A stretch of DNA of 64,000 nucleotides from Clostridium ihumii AP5 (GCF_000612845.1 NZ_CCAT010000043.1:124001-188000), one strand, 5' to 3'; shown: positions 25,917 to 35,692, counted from the first letter of the stretch. Program-made: numbers and translations. Notes: a model not told the origin generated them from the sequence alone.

Positions 25917-25956
25917 TAAAAAACCACAAGAAATTCTTGTGGTTTTTGTTTTTAAT
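25917..25956 (+). terminator. Terminator of zinc-ribbon copy 7
   Basis: AAAAACCACAAGAA-TTCTTGTGGTTTTT with T-run; again a different but fully paired stem. Confidence 0.9.
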
Positions 25957-25972
25957 TAATTTTAAACTAATA

Positions 25973-26012
25973 AAAATATCCTACTTAATCATAATCTTAA
26001 GTAGGATATTTC
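25973..26012 (-). terminator. Terminator of glnA
   Basis: AATATCCTACTTAA / TTAAGTAGGATATT stem with 8-base loop. On the minus strand it is followed by TTTTTATT. Confidence 0.85.
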
Positions 26013-26016
26013 TATT

Positions 26017-27447
26017 TTATAAATCGTAGTAAAGTTCAAATTCTATTGGTGACGGAATATTATTAACTCTTTTACAATCATTATTATATTTATGATTTAT
26101 CCAATTTTTTATGAAGTCTTCAGTAAATACATTTTCACGCAATAAAAAATCATGATCTTTATCTAATTCTTTTAATGCTTCTTCTAGTGAAGTTGGAAGA
26201 GCTTTAATTTTATTTTTTTCTTCTTCTGGTAAATCAAATACATTTACATCATATGGACCAAAACCTTCTTTAGTAGGATCAATTTTGTTTATAATTCCAT
26301 CAATTCCAGCCATTAGAATTGCAGAATAAGCAAGGTATGGGTTACAAGTAGCATCAGAAGGTCTGAATTCAAATCTACGCTTTTTAGGATCTTTTATATA
26401 TCCAGGAATTCTTATAACGGAACTTCTATTTCCAGTAGCGAAACATATAGAAACAGGAGCTTCAAATCCAGGAATAAGTCTTTTATAAGAGTTAGTTGAA
26501 GGATTTGTAAATCCTAATAAAGCTTTACTATGTTTTAAAACTCCTCCTATAAAATAAAGAGCTTTATCACTTAATTTAGAATATCCATTTTCATCATAAA
26601 AAATATTTTCGCCATTTTTTTCAAGCAACATATGAATATGCATTCCACTACCAGCTTCATTATATAGTGGTTTTGGCATAAAAGTTGCAGTTTTTCCATG
26701 TAATACAGATTCATTTCTAATTAAATATTTAGCCATCATTGTTGCATCGGCCATGTGTAACATTTCATCAAGTTCTACTTCAATTTCTAATTGACCAGCT
26801 GCACCAACTTCATGATGATGATATTTAACTCTAATACCCATTTCCTCAAGTTTTAAAATCATAGCACTTCTTAAATCATTATTTAAATCATGAGGAAGTG
26901 ACATGTGATAACCATTTTGAAATGGAACCTTATATCCATTATTGTTTTCTCCTACATTGCTATTCCAATATGCTTCTTTTGAATCTATGGTGACTTCTTG
27001 ATGCTCATGTTTAACTTCAAATGCTGCATGATCAAATATATAAAATTCAAATTCTGGAGCAATAGAAAAAGTATCTGCTATATTTAAATCTTTTAAACAT
27101 TTTTTAGCTTTTTCAGCTATATATCTTGGATCACCAGAATATCTGTCCTCTAATGAACCTACAGTATATATATTAGCAAGCATACTTAAGGTAGGAGCAC
27201 TGCAATATGTATCTACAAATGCAGTAGTGTAATCGGGAATAAAACACATATCAGAATTTTCTACAGAAGAGTAGCCATAGCTAGATCCATCAAATCCAAT
27301 TCCATCTATAAAAAGCTGATTATTTAATCTTTCGCTTGGAATAGATAAATGATTCCATTTTCCATCTAAGGTTACAACTTTAAAATCAATAATTTTTATG
27401 CCTTCACTATCAACGTAATTTTTTAATTCTTCATAATTTTTAAACAT
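26017..27447 (-). CDS. glnA: Glutamine synthetase, type I
   Basis: Makes glutamine from glutamate, ammonia and ATP; the central nitrogen-assimilation enzyme, a dodecamer. It has 476 residues with GSI landmarks in order: FDGSSYGYSSVENSDM, EFEFYIFD, AGQLEIEVE, GSGMHIH, NPSTNSYKRL and RRFEFRPSDATCNPYLAY. Its long C-terminal half and ending (PIEFELYYDL) resemble the GSI-beta form. In the loop where enterobacterial enzymes have NLYDLPPEE with the adenylylated Tyr, this one reads NVFDLPEEE, so that control site is lost. Start ATG 27447; SD GAGGCG lies close upstream. It is transcribed alone from a good promoter at 27505-27533. Confidence 0.97.
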   Translation of the reverse strand: MFKNYEELKNYVDSEGIKIIDFKVVTLDGKWNHLSIPSERLNNQLFIDGIGFDGSSYGYSSVENSDMCFIPDYTTAFVDTYCSAPTLSMLANIYTVGSLEDRYSGDPRYIAEKAKKCLKDLNIADTFSIAPEFEFYIFDHAAFEVKHEHQEVTIDSKEAYWNSNVGENNNGYKVPFQNGYHMSLPHDLNNDLRSAMILKLEEMGIRVKYHHHEVGAAGQLEIEVELDEMLHMADATMMAKYLIRNESVLHGKTATFMPKPLYNEAGSGMHIHMLLEKNGENIFYDENGYSKLSDKALYFIGGVLKHSKALLGFTNPSTNSYKRLIPGFEAPVSICFATGNRSSVIRIPGYIKDPKKRRFEFRPSDATCNPYLAYSAILMAGIDGIINKIDPTKEGFGPYDVNVFDLPEEEKNKIKALPTSLEEALKELDKDHDFLLRENVFTEDFIKNWINHKYNNDCKRVNNIPSPIEFELYYDL

Positions 27448-27504
27448 GATACGCCTCGCTTCTCTATGAATACATAGTTAAAATATTTTAAAGTGTATAA
27501 TTAA

Positions 27505-27533
27505 ATTTTATTTTAATGATGTACAACTGTCAA
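27505..27533 (-). promoter_or_regulatory. glnA promoter
   Basis: On the minus strand TTGACA (27528-27533), 17 bases, TAAAAT (27505-27510), giving a leader of about 50 bases. The rest of 27534-27857 is AT-rich and shows no other feature that I can support. Confidence 0.75.
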
Positions 27534-27857
27534 TTTATTATATTAAAATGAAATAAATGGAATAACAGTTATAGTATTTTACCATAGTAAATATAAGCTT
27601 AAAATTGACATTATAGCTTTTCTTTTTTAAACAACATATTTAAATATACAATCAAAATGGGAAAATACGGAATAGAATTTTAAAAAAATTTTAAATAAAG
27701 TAAAGGAATTTTTGTATTTATAAAATGTTAACAAAATGAAAATTTTAATTATTATAATCTAATATTTATTTAATATAGGATTTTTATGTATATAAAAGTA
27801 ATTTGTATTATAATTGTATTAAAGTAAATATTATTAAAATGAAAGAAGGGAAAAGAA

Positions 27858-28229
27858 ATGTTTACAAATCATATAGGATTAAAGGTTAAAGATATAGAAT
27901 ATTGTAAGAGTTTTTATTGCGAAAATTTTGATTTTAAAATTCATCATGAGTATGAAGATGAAAGAATTAAATTAACTTTTTTGGAAAATGAAAATTCAAT
28001 TATAGAACTTATATATACTAAAGAAAAAGATTATAATTATGTACAAAATGGAATTGTTGAGCATATAGCATTTACTGTAGATAACATAGATTTGTACAAA
28101 GAAAAATTAATGAAAAATAATGTTAAATGTATATCTAAAGAATTTAAAGAAGTGGATAACAAGAAAATATTTTTCATAGAAGGTCCTAGTGGCGAAAAGT
28201 TAGAATTAGTTGAACATATAAGAAAGTAA
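27858..28229 (+). CDS. VOC (glyoxalase/dioxygenase) superfamily protein
   Basis: A 123-residue protein with the paired beta-alpha-beta-beta-beta modules of the VOC superfamily: NHIGLKVKDIEYCKSFYCENF at the start and EHIAFTVDNIDLYKEKL in the middle, closing with FFIEGPSGEKLELVEH. Candidate metal ligands are His5, Glu around 54 (SIIELI), His of EHIAF and Glu of LELVE. Superfamily members include glyoxalase I and fosfomycin-resistance enzymes; the exact activity cannot be assigned. Start ATG 27858 behind GAAGGG. Divergent from glnA. Confidence 0.85.
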   Translation: MFTNHIGLKVKDIEYCKSFYCENFDFKIHHEYEDERIKLTFLENENSIIELIYTKEKDYNYVQNGIVEHIAFTVDNIDLYKEKLMKNNVKCISKEFKEVDNKKIFFIEGPSGEKLELVEHIRK

Positions 28230-28418
28230 GGCATGACTACTTTAGTGGAGAAATAGAGATTTTAAGTATTTTATAGCAATTAACAATGAAGGATAAAACG
28301 GAAGTATCAGTTTTTTCAATCAATTTCTATAATAATTTGAAAAGTAAATTATTTAAGCATTATATAAAAATTTAGTTTTTTATGCACTTCTGCTCACCAT
28401 CATTGTTAATTGATTCCA

Positions 28419-28496
28419 AATATAAATATAGGAATAACATGTAACTTTAGTAGTATCGTTTGATAAAGAGATTACTTTGAATTTGTAACCCTATAA
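28419..28496. repeat. MITE-like element fragment, copy 5
   Basis: TAGGAATAACATGTAACTTT, AGTAGTATCGTTTGATAAAG, AGATTACTTTGAATTTGTAA and CCCTATAAAT reproduce the right half and right end of the element. The left part (28240-28418) is too diverged to delimit but also holds Clostridium-style CACCATCATTGTTAATTGATTCC. Confidence 0.55.
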
Positions 28497-28507
28497 ATGT
28501 ATACAAC

Positions 28508-29173
28508 TTAGTAAATTATTTTGTTATAAACTTCTTTAAACTTTGACTCATTTTTCAAAATTTCTTGAGCTTCTAAAATTGGTTGCATAATGATTTCTTG
28601 ACTTTCTTTCAAATGAAATTTTACATATCCATTTTCACCATATTTATCTTTTAAATGTGAATATACAATAGAGTAAGTTTTTTCTTTGGTTAAATCATTA
28701 TAGTAATTTAATGTGTAGTCATAACAACGAGTTATCATATCTACTATGTTAGTAGTCCTATCAGCATCAGATACTATTAAACCATATAGCGTACGAGGTA
28801 TCTTTAAATTAGATGCTCTATGATCTTCACATGCATTAGCCATTATAATTAATTCATCCTGAGAAAAGTAGTCTTTTAACAAAATATCATTTAGAAGAAT
28901 ATGTTTGGAATTAATATGATGATTTTTTCTATCTACTTTAAGACCAATATCATGAAAGGCCGCAATTGTAAATACCATACTATAATTTACATTGTAATTT
29001 CTTGCAAGTAATATGGAAGAATTTATTACTGTTAATGCATGTTTTATATTATGAGCATTGTCAAAAGAATTATATATAGTGATTATATTTTTCATAATAT
29101 ATATTCTTAATTCTTCAGAAATAAAATTATTTAATATGTATATAACATTTTTATCTAACAAATTATTAATCAT
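28508..29173 (-). CDS. HD domain-containing phosphohydrolase-like protein
   Basis: A 221-residue soluble protein with a metal-dependent HD domain: His of NAHNIKHAL near residue 44, AAFHDIGL (HD pair, about 71-78), His of CEDHRAS and Asp of VSDADR. This set supports an active phosphohydrolase, possibly on nucleotides. No GYP motif is present, so it is not an HD-GYP cyclic-di-GMP enzyme. The C-terminal tail is helical. Start ATG 29173 behind TAGGAG. It stands alone. Confidence 0.82.
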   Translation of the reverse strand: MINNLLDKNVIYILNNFISEELRIYIMKNIITIYNSFDNAHNIKHALTVINSSILLARNYNVNYSMVFTIAAFHDIGLKVDRKNHHINSKHILLNDILLKDYFSQDELIIMANACEDHRASNLKIPRTLYGLIVSDADRTTNIVDMITRCYDYTLNYYNDLTKEKTYSIVYSHLKDKYGENGYVKFHLKESQEIIMQPILEAQEILKNESKFKEVYNKIIY

Positions 29174-29482
29174 AAAAATTTTTCTCCTATAGTTTAAGTA
29201 ATAATAATTTATTATACAAACTATAGAGTTTTAATACAACTTTTAATAATTTTATAAGTTGTGAAATTTTATTAAAGAATTATTAAAAATTGTAATTTAC
29301 TTTGCAAAATTTAGCTAAATTCAAACTGTAAAGAAAAAAATAACAAATTTCTATAAATTTTTACCAATAATTAAACGAATATATTATAGAAACTATTTTT
29401 ACATGAATTTCAGTTTACAAGAAAAACTTATTACAAAATTTAAATTCAATAATTTGAAAGTAAAGATTTAAGGAGGAATTTG

Positions 29483-30955
29483 ATGGAGAAAATTACAATG
29501 ATAGAGAAAATCAATAAGTGTTTTGCTATAGGTGTAACAATTTTAGCTATAGCAAATTCAGTGGGATTAATGCTTATGGTTAAAAATGGAACAATGAAAG
29601 GGTATTTAGGATTATTATGTATAATAATAATAGTCACAGCCATATCTGTAATGTTAGTAGCTTACAGGAAAGATCATAAAAATATAAAAATAAGGCACAT
29701 AGTAGCAACACCCTTTGCTATTTTATATGCAATAAGTTTATTTGGAACAGATTCACTAGCAGCACCTATTATAATAACTGAACTTATAGTTATGTCTATG
29801 ATTTATTTAGATTCTAAATTTATATTAAGACTTATTATTGGAGCTATAATATTAAATGGAGCATGGACATTTAAACATATTGGAGACAGTTCTATATATT
29901 CTCAGGTTTTACTTACAGAGATTAGTTTATTTTTATTTCTTATGATATCTTATATAGTAACTAAAATATCTGGTGAAGTAAGGCAAGATGGAGAAGAAGA
30001 AAAATTAAAAACACTAGAACTTAACAAATCTCAAAATGAAATATTAAAAGACATAGAAAATGCAACTGAATTATTAAGCAAAAATACTGAAACTATAGAA
30101 AATATATTTAAAACTATAGAAAAGTCATCTGGCGTAATACATATTGCAATAGATCAAATTTTAAATGGCTGCGAAGATACTACTTTAAGCATTGAAGATC
30201 AAACAATTGCAACTAATAATATAAAAAGTGACATAGATGAAACTTTAGTTAATTCAAAAAGTATGGAAAATAGCTTTACTGAAAGTAAAAATACATTTAT
30301 AAATACTTTTAAATTAGTTGGAAACTTAGAAGAAAAATCTGTATTAATTAAAAATAAAAACAATAATGTTCAGAAAATATCAGAGGACTTAGTTGAAAAA
30401 ACAAATAAGGTTATTTCAATAATTAACATTATAAAGGCTATATCAGAAAAAACAAATTTATTAGCTCTAAATGCAGCAATAGAATCTGCAAGAGCTGGAG
30501 AGTATGGTAAAGGTTTTTCGGTAGTTGCAGAAGAAATACGAAAACTTGCAGAGCAAAGTAAGTCATCATCTGAAGAGATTAGTACAATTATAGGCAACTT
30601 AGAAGAAGAAGTATTAAATATATCTACATCTATTGAAGATGTTTCTAATATTATAGAGGATGAAGATATATTAGTTAAAAGTACTAACAACAATTTAGAA
30701 AAATTAAAAGAAGATTTATTAATGTTAGAAAAAGTTATGTCTAAGGTATCTAATAAAATAAGTAAGGTAAGTATGGATAATAATAAAATAAATGAAAAGG
30801 TTGAAAATGTATCAGCTATTTCAGAAGAGACTTTGGCTAATTCTCAAAACACTAAAGCAGAAATAGAAATTTTATTTAATGAAGTTTTAATAGCTAAAGA
30901 TTGTTTAATAGAGTTAGTAGATGTATCGGAAAAAATGAGCACTTATATAAAATAG
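29483..30955 (+). CDS. Methyl-accepting chemotaxis protein, no extracellular sensor
   Basis: A 490-residue receptor. The N-terminal third (about 10-165) is a compact membrane module of about six helices with very short loops, so ligand sensing would be in or near the membrane. A coiled-coil signalling domain fills 170-490, with the conserved tip [16 protein letters not shown] and [11 protein letters not shown], which docks CheA and CheW. No HAMP domain is evident. No chemotaxis or flagellar genes are in this window. Start ATG 29483 behind AGGAGG (29471-29476); an adjoining TTG is less likely. Confidence 0.9.
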   Translation: MEKITMIEKINKCFAIGVTILAIANSVGLMLMVKNGTMKGYLGLLCIIIIVTAISVMLVAYRKDHKNIKIRHIVATPFAILYAISLFGTDSLAAPIIITELIVMSMIYLDSKFILRLIIGAIILNGAWTFKHIGDSSIYSQVLLTEISLFLFLMISYIVTKISGEVRQDGEEEKLKTLELNKSQNEILKDIENATELLSKNTETIENIFKTIEKSSGVIHIAIDQILNGCEDTTLSIEDQTIATNNIKSDIDETLVNSKSMENSFTESKNTFINTFKLVGNLEEKSVLIKNKNNNVQKISEDLVEKTNKVISIINIIKAISEKTNLLALNAAIESARAGEYGKGFSVVAEEIRKLAEQSKSSSEEISTIIGNLEEEVLNISTSIEDVSNIIEDEDILVKSTNNNLEKLKEDLLMLEKVMSKVSNKISKVSMDNNKINEKVENVSAISEETLANSQNTKAEIEILFNEVLIAKDCLIELVDVSEKMSTYIK

Positions 30956-31002
30956 AAAGTTATCTTAATGTAGAGTTGAATTTACATTAAGATAACTTTT
31001 TT
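30956..31002 (+). terminator. Terminator of the chemoreceptor gene
   Basis: AAAGTTATCTTAATGTA and TACATTAAGATAACTTTTTT arms; the T-run is part of the right arm. Confidence 0.9.
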
Positions 31003-31174
31003 AGATGAAAATTTTATATATAATATGCAATCCACAATTTAGGTTTATAAAAGTACACATATGAAAGCAACCTTTTTTATAATAATAACTATTTTTATAT
31101 AATTTTAAATTAGTTAATTATGGTTCATTATATAAAATTATACATATTATAATATGGAATAATTATAAAAAGGC

Positions 31175-31219
31175 AGGTGAAAATCCTAATTTGTATTACA
31201 GTTTTAGAATACAAATTGG
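31175..31219 (+). promoter_or_regulatory. Ribosome site separated from its start by a 12-bp hairpin
   Basis: AGGTG (31175-31179) is followed by CCTAATTTGTATT (31185-31197), which pairs with AATACAAATTGG (31208-31219). The ATG is at 31226. With the hairpin folded, the gap between AGGTG and ATG shrinks from 46 bases to about 11. No better ribosome site is nearer. A stop codon in frame at about 31205 rules out an upstream start. Confidence 0.5.
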
Positions 31220-31225
31220 ATTACA

Positions 31226-31969
31226 ATGGATTATAATAGCCAGTTTAAAAATGAAGAGTTATTTAATATTACAAAAAGGAAATTAGAAAATGAAAAAGAT
31301 TTATTAATAACAAAGCATAGAAATATTGAAATATGGAATTGTTTTTACAGACAAATTGGTGTAAGTTATGAAGAATTTGACATTATAAAAAGTAATGTCA
31401 GAAATGAGTTAATAAATATATTTGAAAAGTTAAAGCCTATGGTAAGTATTTTAAATGTTGATGAGGCTGTAAATTTTTATACTGATATATTAAAATTTAT
31501 ATTTGATTTACATGCAAATAATGTAAAATGTTTTTCAAAAGCTAAAACTGAAAGCATAAATGGAATGAATTTAGAACAACTTTTGAAATTTCATGAAAAT
31601 AAATTTAGAGTAACTTTAAAAATGCATATGAATGTATTTAAGTGTTATGACAATGTAGAGATGAATAAAGAAAATTCATCTAATGAAATTTTACAAAATA
31701 TATTAAGTAAAGCAAAAGTAGAAATTGAGAAATTATTTAGAAATATAATGAAAGAAGATTTAAAGTTATCTTCAGAGCAAATATTCCAAATTCATTTACT
31801 TATATTAAAAGAGGTAATTTTATTTCATATAGAATATGTTCCATGCTTTAAAATTATAAAAACTGAAGGCATTAATAAAATGAAAGTAGAAGACATATTA
31901 AATATGCATAAAAATAGATTTACAAAAGTATATAATATCCATGTTGATACATTTGAATGTAACAAGTAA
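31226..31969 (+). CDS. Unknown protein with internal duplication
   Basis: A 247-residue soluble, helical protein that I do not recognise. Its halves repeat: residues about 53-142 and about 157-247 align, most clearly KTESINGMNLEQLLKFHENKF against KTEGINKMKVEDILNMHKNRF, then HMNVFKC against HVDTFEC. His and Cys residues (LHANNVKCF / HIEYVPCF) are kept in both units, which could mean a metal or haem site, but that is only inference. No signal peptide. Expressed alone between a terminator and a hairpin at 31998-32040. The ribosome site is unusual (see 31175-31219). Confidence 0.8.
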   Translation: MDYNSQFKNEELFNITKRKLENEKDLLITKHRNIEIWNCFYRQIGVSYEEFDIIKSNVRNELINIFEKLKPMVSILNVDEAVNFYTDILKFIFDLHANNVKCFSKAKTESINGMNLEQLLKFHENKFRVTLKMHMNVFKCYDNVEMNKENSSNEILQNILSKAKVEIEKLFRNIMKEDLKLSSEQIFQIHLLILKEVILFHIEYVPCFKIIKTEGINKMKVEDILNMHKNRFTKVYNIHVDTFECNK

Positions 31970-31997
31970 ATAAATGTAAATATAAGTATTGTTTAAT

Positions 31998-32040
31998 TAA
32001 TTTTCCCTATATGGTATTTAAAATACTATGTAGGGAAATT
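31998..32040. other. Hairpin after the duplicated-domain gene
   Basis: AATTTTCCCTATATGGTATT and its near-complement AATACTATGTAGGGAAATT fold into a long stem with few mismatches. The T-run on the + strand is poor, so termination here is uncertain. Confidence 0.5.
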
Positions 32041-32207
32041 ATTGATCTAATAATTATTTAAAATTTGTAGAAGAATACTGTATAATGATGAAAAAATTAA
32101 TAAATTATAACTAGAAACTAAAAAAAATGACATAATAGTATTTTACGAAATGAAAATTTTGTGTGATAATATATAAGTATGTTTTACAAGTTAGTGAGGT
32201 AGATAAG

Positions 32208-33713
32208 ATGAAAATAGGATTTGACCACAAAAAATATATAGAAGAACAATCTAAATATATTTTGGAAAGAGTTAATAATTATGATAAATTATATCTAGAA
32301 TTTGGAGGAAAACTTTTATTTGATCTTCATGCAAAAAGAGTTTTACCTGGATTTGATGAAAATGCAAAAATAAAATTATTACATAAATTAAAAGAAAAAG
32401 TAGAAGTAGTTATATGTGTATATGCTGGTGATATAGAAAGAAACAAAATCAGAGGAGATTTTGGAATTACATATGATATGGACGTATTAAGACTAATTGA
32501 TGATTTAAGATCTTATGAATTAGATGTAAATAGTGTTGTTATAACAAGATATGATGGTCAACCAGCAACAACTGTATTTATAAATAAACTTGAACGTAGA
32601 GGAATAAAAGTATACAAACATGAAGCAACTAAAGGATATCCAACAGATGTAGATACCATTGTAAGTGATGAAGGATATGGAAAAAATCCATATATAGAAA
32701 CTACTAAACCTATAGTTGTAGTAACAGCTCCAGGTCCAGGAAGTGGTAAACTTGCTACATGTTTAAGTCAGCTTTATCATGAATATAGACGTGGAAAAGT
32801 AGCAGGATATTCAAAATTTGAAACATTCCCTGTATGGAATGTTCCACTAAAACATCCATTAAATATAGCATATGAAGCGGCTACAGTTGATTTAAAAGAT
32901 GTAAACATGATAGATTCATTCCATTTTGATGCTTATAATAAAGTATCAGTAAACTATAATCGTGATATTGAAAGTTTCCCAGTATTAAAGAGAATTATAG
33001 AAAAAATAACTGGAGAAGAATCAACATATAAATCACCAACAGATATGGGTGTTAATAGAGTTGGATTTGGAATAATTGATGATGAGGTTGTAAAAGAAGC
33101 TTCAAAACAAGAAATCATTAGAAGATATTTTAAAACTGGTTGTGAATATAAAAAAGGTTATGTAGATAAAGAAACATTCCAAAGAGCGAAACTTATAATG
33201 GAAGAACTTAATTTAAAAGAAGAAGATAGAAAAGTAGTTACTATAGCAAGAGAACATGCTGCCAAAATAAGAGAAAATTGTGCTAAAAATGAAATTTGTT
33301 CAGCAGTTGCATTAGAAATTGAAGATGGAACTATTTTAACAGGAAGAACTTCAAGTGTTATGGATGCAACAGCAGCAGTTGTTTTAAATGCTATAAAATA
33401 CTTTGCAAATATACAAGATGAAATACATCTAATATCACCAGTAATATTAGAACCTATAATGAATTTAAAATCTAAAACTTTAGGAAATAAAAATGTTACA
33501 TTAAGTTGTGAGGAAATTCTTATAGCACTTAGTATATGTGCAGCAACTAATCCAACAGCACAAGTTGCACTTGATAAGTTAAAAGAATTAAAAGGATGTC
33601 AAGCACACTCAACAACTATAATAGGTAAAAATGCAGAACAAACATTTAGAAAACTAGGTATAGATGTAACTTGTGATGCTGAATATCCTTCTGAAAACCT
33701 ATATTATAATTAG
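32208..33713 (+). CDS. DUF1846 family protein
   Basis: A 501-residue cytoplasmic protein recognisable as DUF1846: [18 protein letters not shown] start, [41 protein letters not shown] with a P-loop-like GPGSGK, and C-terminal [20 protein letters not shown]. Structures of the family are known but the reaction is not; it is widespread in Firmicutes. The start is ATG 32208 behind GTGAGGTAG; a longer frame opening at 32163 has no ribosome site. It ends at a clear terminator. Confidence 0.9.
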   Translation: MKIGFDHKKYIEEQSKYILERVNNYDKLYLEFGGKLLFDLHAKRVLPGFDENAKIKLLHKLKEKVEVVICVYAGDIERNKIRGDFGITYDMDVLRLIDDLRSYELDVNSVVITRYDGQPATTVFINKLERRGIKVYKHEATKGYPTDVDTIVSDEGYGKNPYIETTKPIVVVTAPGPGSGKLATCLSQLYHEYRRGKVAGYSKFETFPVWNVPLKHPLNIAYEAATVDLKDVNMIDSFHFDAYNKVSVNYNRDIESFPVLKRIIEKITGEESTYKSPTDMGVNRVGFGIIDDEVVKEASKQEIIRRYFKTGCEYKKGYVDKETFQRAKLIMEELNLKEEDRKVVTIAREHAAKIRENCAKNEICSAVALEIEDGTILTGRTSSVMDATAAVVLNAIKYFANIQDEIHLISPVILEPIMNLKSKTLGNKNVTLSCEEILIALSICAATNPTAQVALDKLKELKGCQAHSTTIIGKNAEQTFRKLGIDVTCDAEYPSENLYYN

Positions 33714-33716
33714 TAT

Positions 33717-33752
33717 AAAAAATGAAGCTACTAAGAGTGGCTTCATTTTTTG
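33717..33752 (+). terminator. Terminator of the DUF1846 gene
   Basis: AAAAAATGAAGC / GCTTCATTTTTT across an 11-base loop. Confidence 0.92.
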
Positions 33753-33850
33753 TAGATTTTATGTAATATTTAAATGAAATAAATTTTAAAAGTAATATAA
33801 AATACTATTGACATGGAATATAAAACAGTTTATAATCACTAGAAAGTAAT

Positions 33851-33962
33851 AATTCGTATAACCCCAATAATATGGTTTGGGGGTCTCTACCAGGTACCAA
33901 TAATTCCTGATTACGAAGAAGACAGGATAATTATGTCTTCTTTGGAATTAGGAATTTTTTTT
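33851..33962 (+). promoter_or_regulatory. Adenine riboswitch (transcriptional ON switch) of add
   Basis: Purine aptamer at 33851-33919: P1 TTCGTA/TACGAA, then TATAA, ATATGG, GTCTCTAC and CCTGATTACGAA. The discriminating base (position 74) reads T in CTGATTA, which specifies adenine over guanine. A terminator at 33902-33962 has a 23-bp stem (AATTCCT..AAGAAGACA with TGTCTTCTT..AGGAATT, one mismatch, two G-U pairs) and a T-run. Its left arm contains the aptamer's 3' strands, so ligand binding should block the terminator and turn the gene on. Confidence 0.93.
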
Positions 33963-34057
33963 GTATATAAATTTATATTTATATGTGAAAATTAATAAAA
34001 ATATTACTGTGAAAATAAGAAAATATATAAATTACAAGTAATGAGGGGGAATAAAAT

Positions 34058-35047
34058 ATGTTAACAAAACTTCCAAAAATAGAATTGCATTGTCATTTAG
34101 ATGGTAGTGTTAGACCAGAAACAATAATAGAAATAGCTAAGAAAGAAAATATAAAATTAGAATCTTTTGATGTTAATTATATAAAAAATAAAGTTATAGC
34201 ACCAGTAGAGTGTACTTCTTTAAATGAATATTTAGAAAGATTTAATATACCTAATTTAGTTATGCAATCAAAGGAAAGTTTAGAAAGAATAGCATTTGAA
34301 CTTATGGAGGATGCTGCTAAAGAAAATGTAAAATATATAGAAATAAGATTTGCACCATTACTTCATACAATAAAAGGATTAACAATTGAAGAAGTAATAG
34401 AAAGTGTTTTAAATGGTATAAAAAAAGGTGAATATAAGTATGAGATAAAAGGTAATTTAATTTTAGGGTGTTTAAGACATTTAGATGTTAATACTGTATT
34501 TGAAGTAATTGAAAAAGGAAAAAAATATCTTAATAATGGTGTTGTTGCAATAGATTTATGTGGTCCGGAAGAAGAGGGCTTTTGTGAAAGATTTGAAGAG
34601 CCAATTTCCCTTGCTAGACAGTATGGGTATAGAGTTACAATTCATGCAGGTGAAACAGGTTTTGGAAAGAATGTATTAGATGCTATAAACATTTTAGGTG
34701 CAGAAAGAATAGGACATGGGGTTTTTATTAGAAATGATGAAAGTGCTTATAAAATTGTAAAAGATAAAAAAATTGCCCTAGAAATGTGTCCAACTAGTAA
34801 TGTTCAAACTAAAGCTGTAAATTCATATGAAAATCATCCATTTTATGATTTCTATAAAGATGGAATAAAAGTTACAATAAATACAGATAATAGAACTGTA
34901 TCAGATATAAATCTTACAAGTGAATGTGATGTTATATTTAATAATTTAGGAGTAACTAAAGATGAATATAGAGAAATATATCTAGATTCAATAGAAGCTA
35001 CTTTTGCAAATGATAGCACTAAGAAGTGGTTAAAACAATTTATTTAG
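34058..35047 (+). CDS. add: Adenosine deaminase
   Basis: Converts adenosine to inosine in purine salvage. It has 329 residues with the zinc/catalytic motifs in order: HCHLDGS (about 11-17), HAGE, GHG of IGHGVF, and NTDNR near the end, which carries the catalytic Asp. MCPTSN, also typical, precedes it. Start ATG 34058 behind GAGGGGG. Control by an adenine-specific ON riboswitch fits: rising adenine derepresses adenine-nucleoside breakdown. The gene is monocistronic. Confidence 0.96.
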   Translation: MLTKLPKIELHCHLDGSVRPETIIEIAKKENIKLESFDVNYIKNKVIAPVECTSLNEYLERFNIPNLVMQSKESLERIAFELMEDAAKENVKYIEIRFAPLLHTIKGLTIEEVIESVLNGIKKGEYKYEIKGNLILGCLRHLDVNTVFEVIEKGKKYLNNGVVAIDLCGPEEEGFCERFEEPISLARQYGYRVTIHAGETGFGKNVLDAINILGAERIGHGVFIRNDESAYKIVKDKKIALEMCPTSNVQTKAVNSYENHPFYDFYKDGIKVTINTDNRTVSDINLTSECDVIFNNLGVTKDEYREIYLDSIEATFANDSTKKWLKQFI

Positions 35048-35074
35048 GGAGAATTTATTCTCCCTTTTATATTT
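35047..35074 (+). terminator. Terminator of add
   Basis: GGGAGAAT-TT-ATTCTCCC then TTTTATATTT, starting at the stop codon. Confidence 0.9.
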
Positions 35075-35199
35075 ATAAATGATACGTTAGAATTTATAAG
35101 ATAAAAGAAAAATATTCTTTAATTATATGTATTTGTAATATATTATGATATAATTTATTGTAAAATATATTAATTATTATTAAATTTAGGAGAGATAGA

Positions 35200-35613
35200 A
35201 TGTATATAGTATTAGGAAATACAGTAATAGATAGTAAAGAAATGAAAGAAAAAATTGAGAAGAGTTCAGAATTTAAAGTGGTTAAAGATATGTGTAAAGG
35301 AACTAAAAGAGAAGATGTTTTAGCATATACTTTAAGTGTAAAAATAGATATATTAAATGAAATAATGAAAGAAGATTATGATTTAAGTGAATTAAATGAA
35401 GATGAGTTATTTGATGAATATCTAACTCTTGCAGAAGAGATTGCTACAGATTTAGAAGAGTATATGCCAGAAGAATCAATTCTAGACATAAGAGCATATA
35501 AATGGGATCCTTCAGATAATGATATAAAATTAATAATGGCTGTAGCTAATGAAGAAATTGGTGAATTAAAATTAAAAGATGTAATGAAAAAATTAATAAA
35601 ACAAGCAGAATAA
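35200..35613 (+). CDS. Hypothetical acidic protein
   Basis: A 137-residue, strongly acidic soluble protein without recognisable motifs; predicted mostly helical (ELNEDELFDEYLTLAEEIATDLEEY) with a few strands (ILDIRAYKW, IKLIMAVA). Start ATG 35200 behind AGGAGAG. It has its own terminator and sits between add and a two-component system. I cannot assign a function. Confidence 0.75.
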   Translation: MYIVLGNTVIDSKEMKEKIEKSSEFKVVKDMCKGTKREDVLAYTLSVKIDILNEIMKEDYDLSELNEDELFDEYLTLAEEIATDLEEYMPEESILDIRAYKWDPSDNDIKLIMAVANEEIGELKLKDVMKKLIKQAE

Positions 35614-35660
35614 AAAAACATTTCCTGGAAAATATTGCCAAGGAAATTATAAAATTCTAA

Positions 35661-35692
35661 TGGTAGGTTTAATGAAGCCTACTATTTTTTTA
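35661..35692 (+). terminator. Terminator after the acidic hypothetical gene
   Basis: GGTAGGTTT-AATG-AAGCCTACT stem and a run of seven Ts. Confidence 0.85.

Noticed and set aside
22712-25956. Repeat array of a mobile element or toxin-antitoxin cassettes
   Set aside because: Each unit is a complete gene with promoter, leader and terminator; no partner ORF or integrase is present.
28508-29173. HD-GYP cyclic-di-GMP phosphodiesterase
   Set aside because: The GYP motif is absent; only a plain HD domain is supported.
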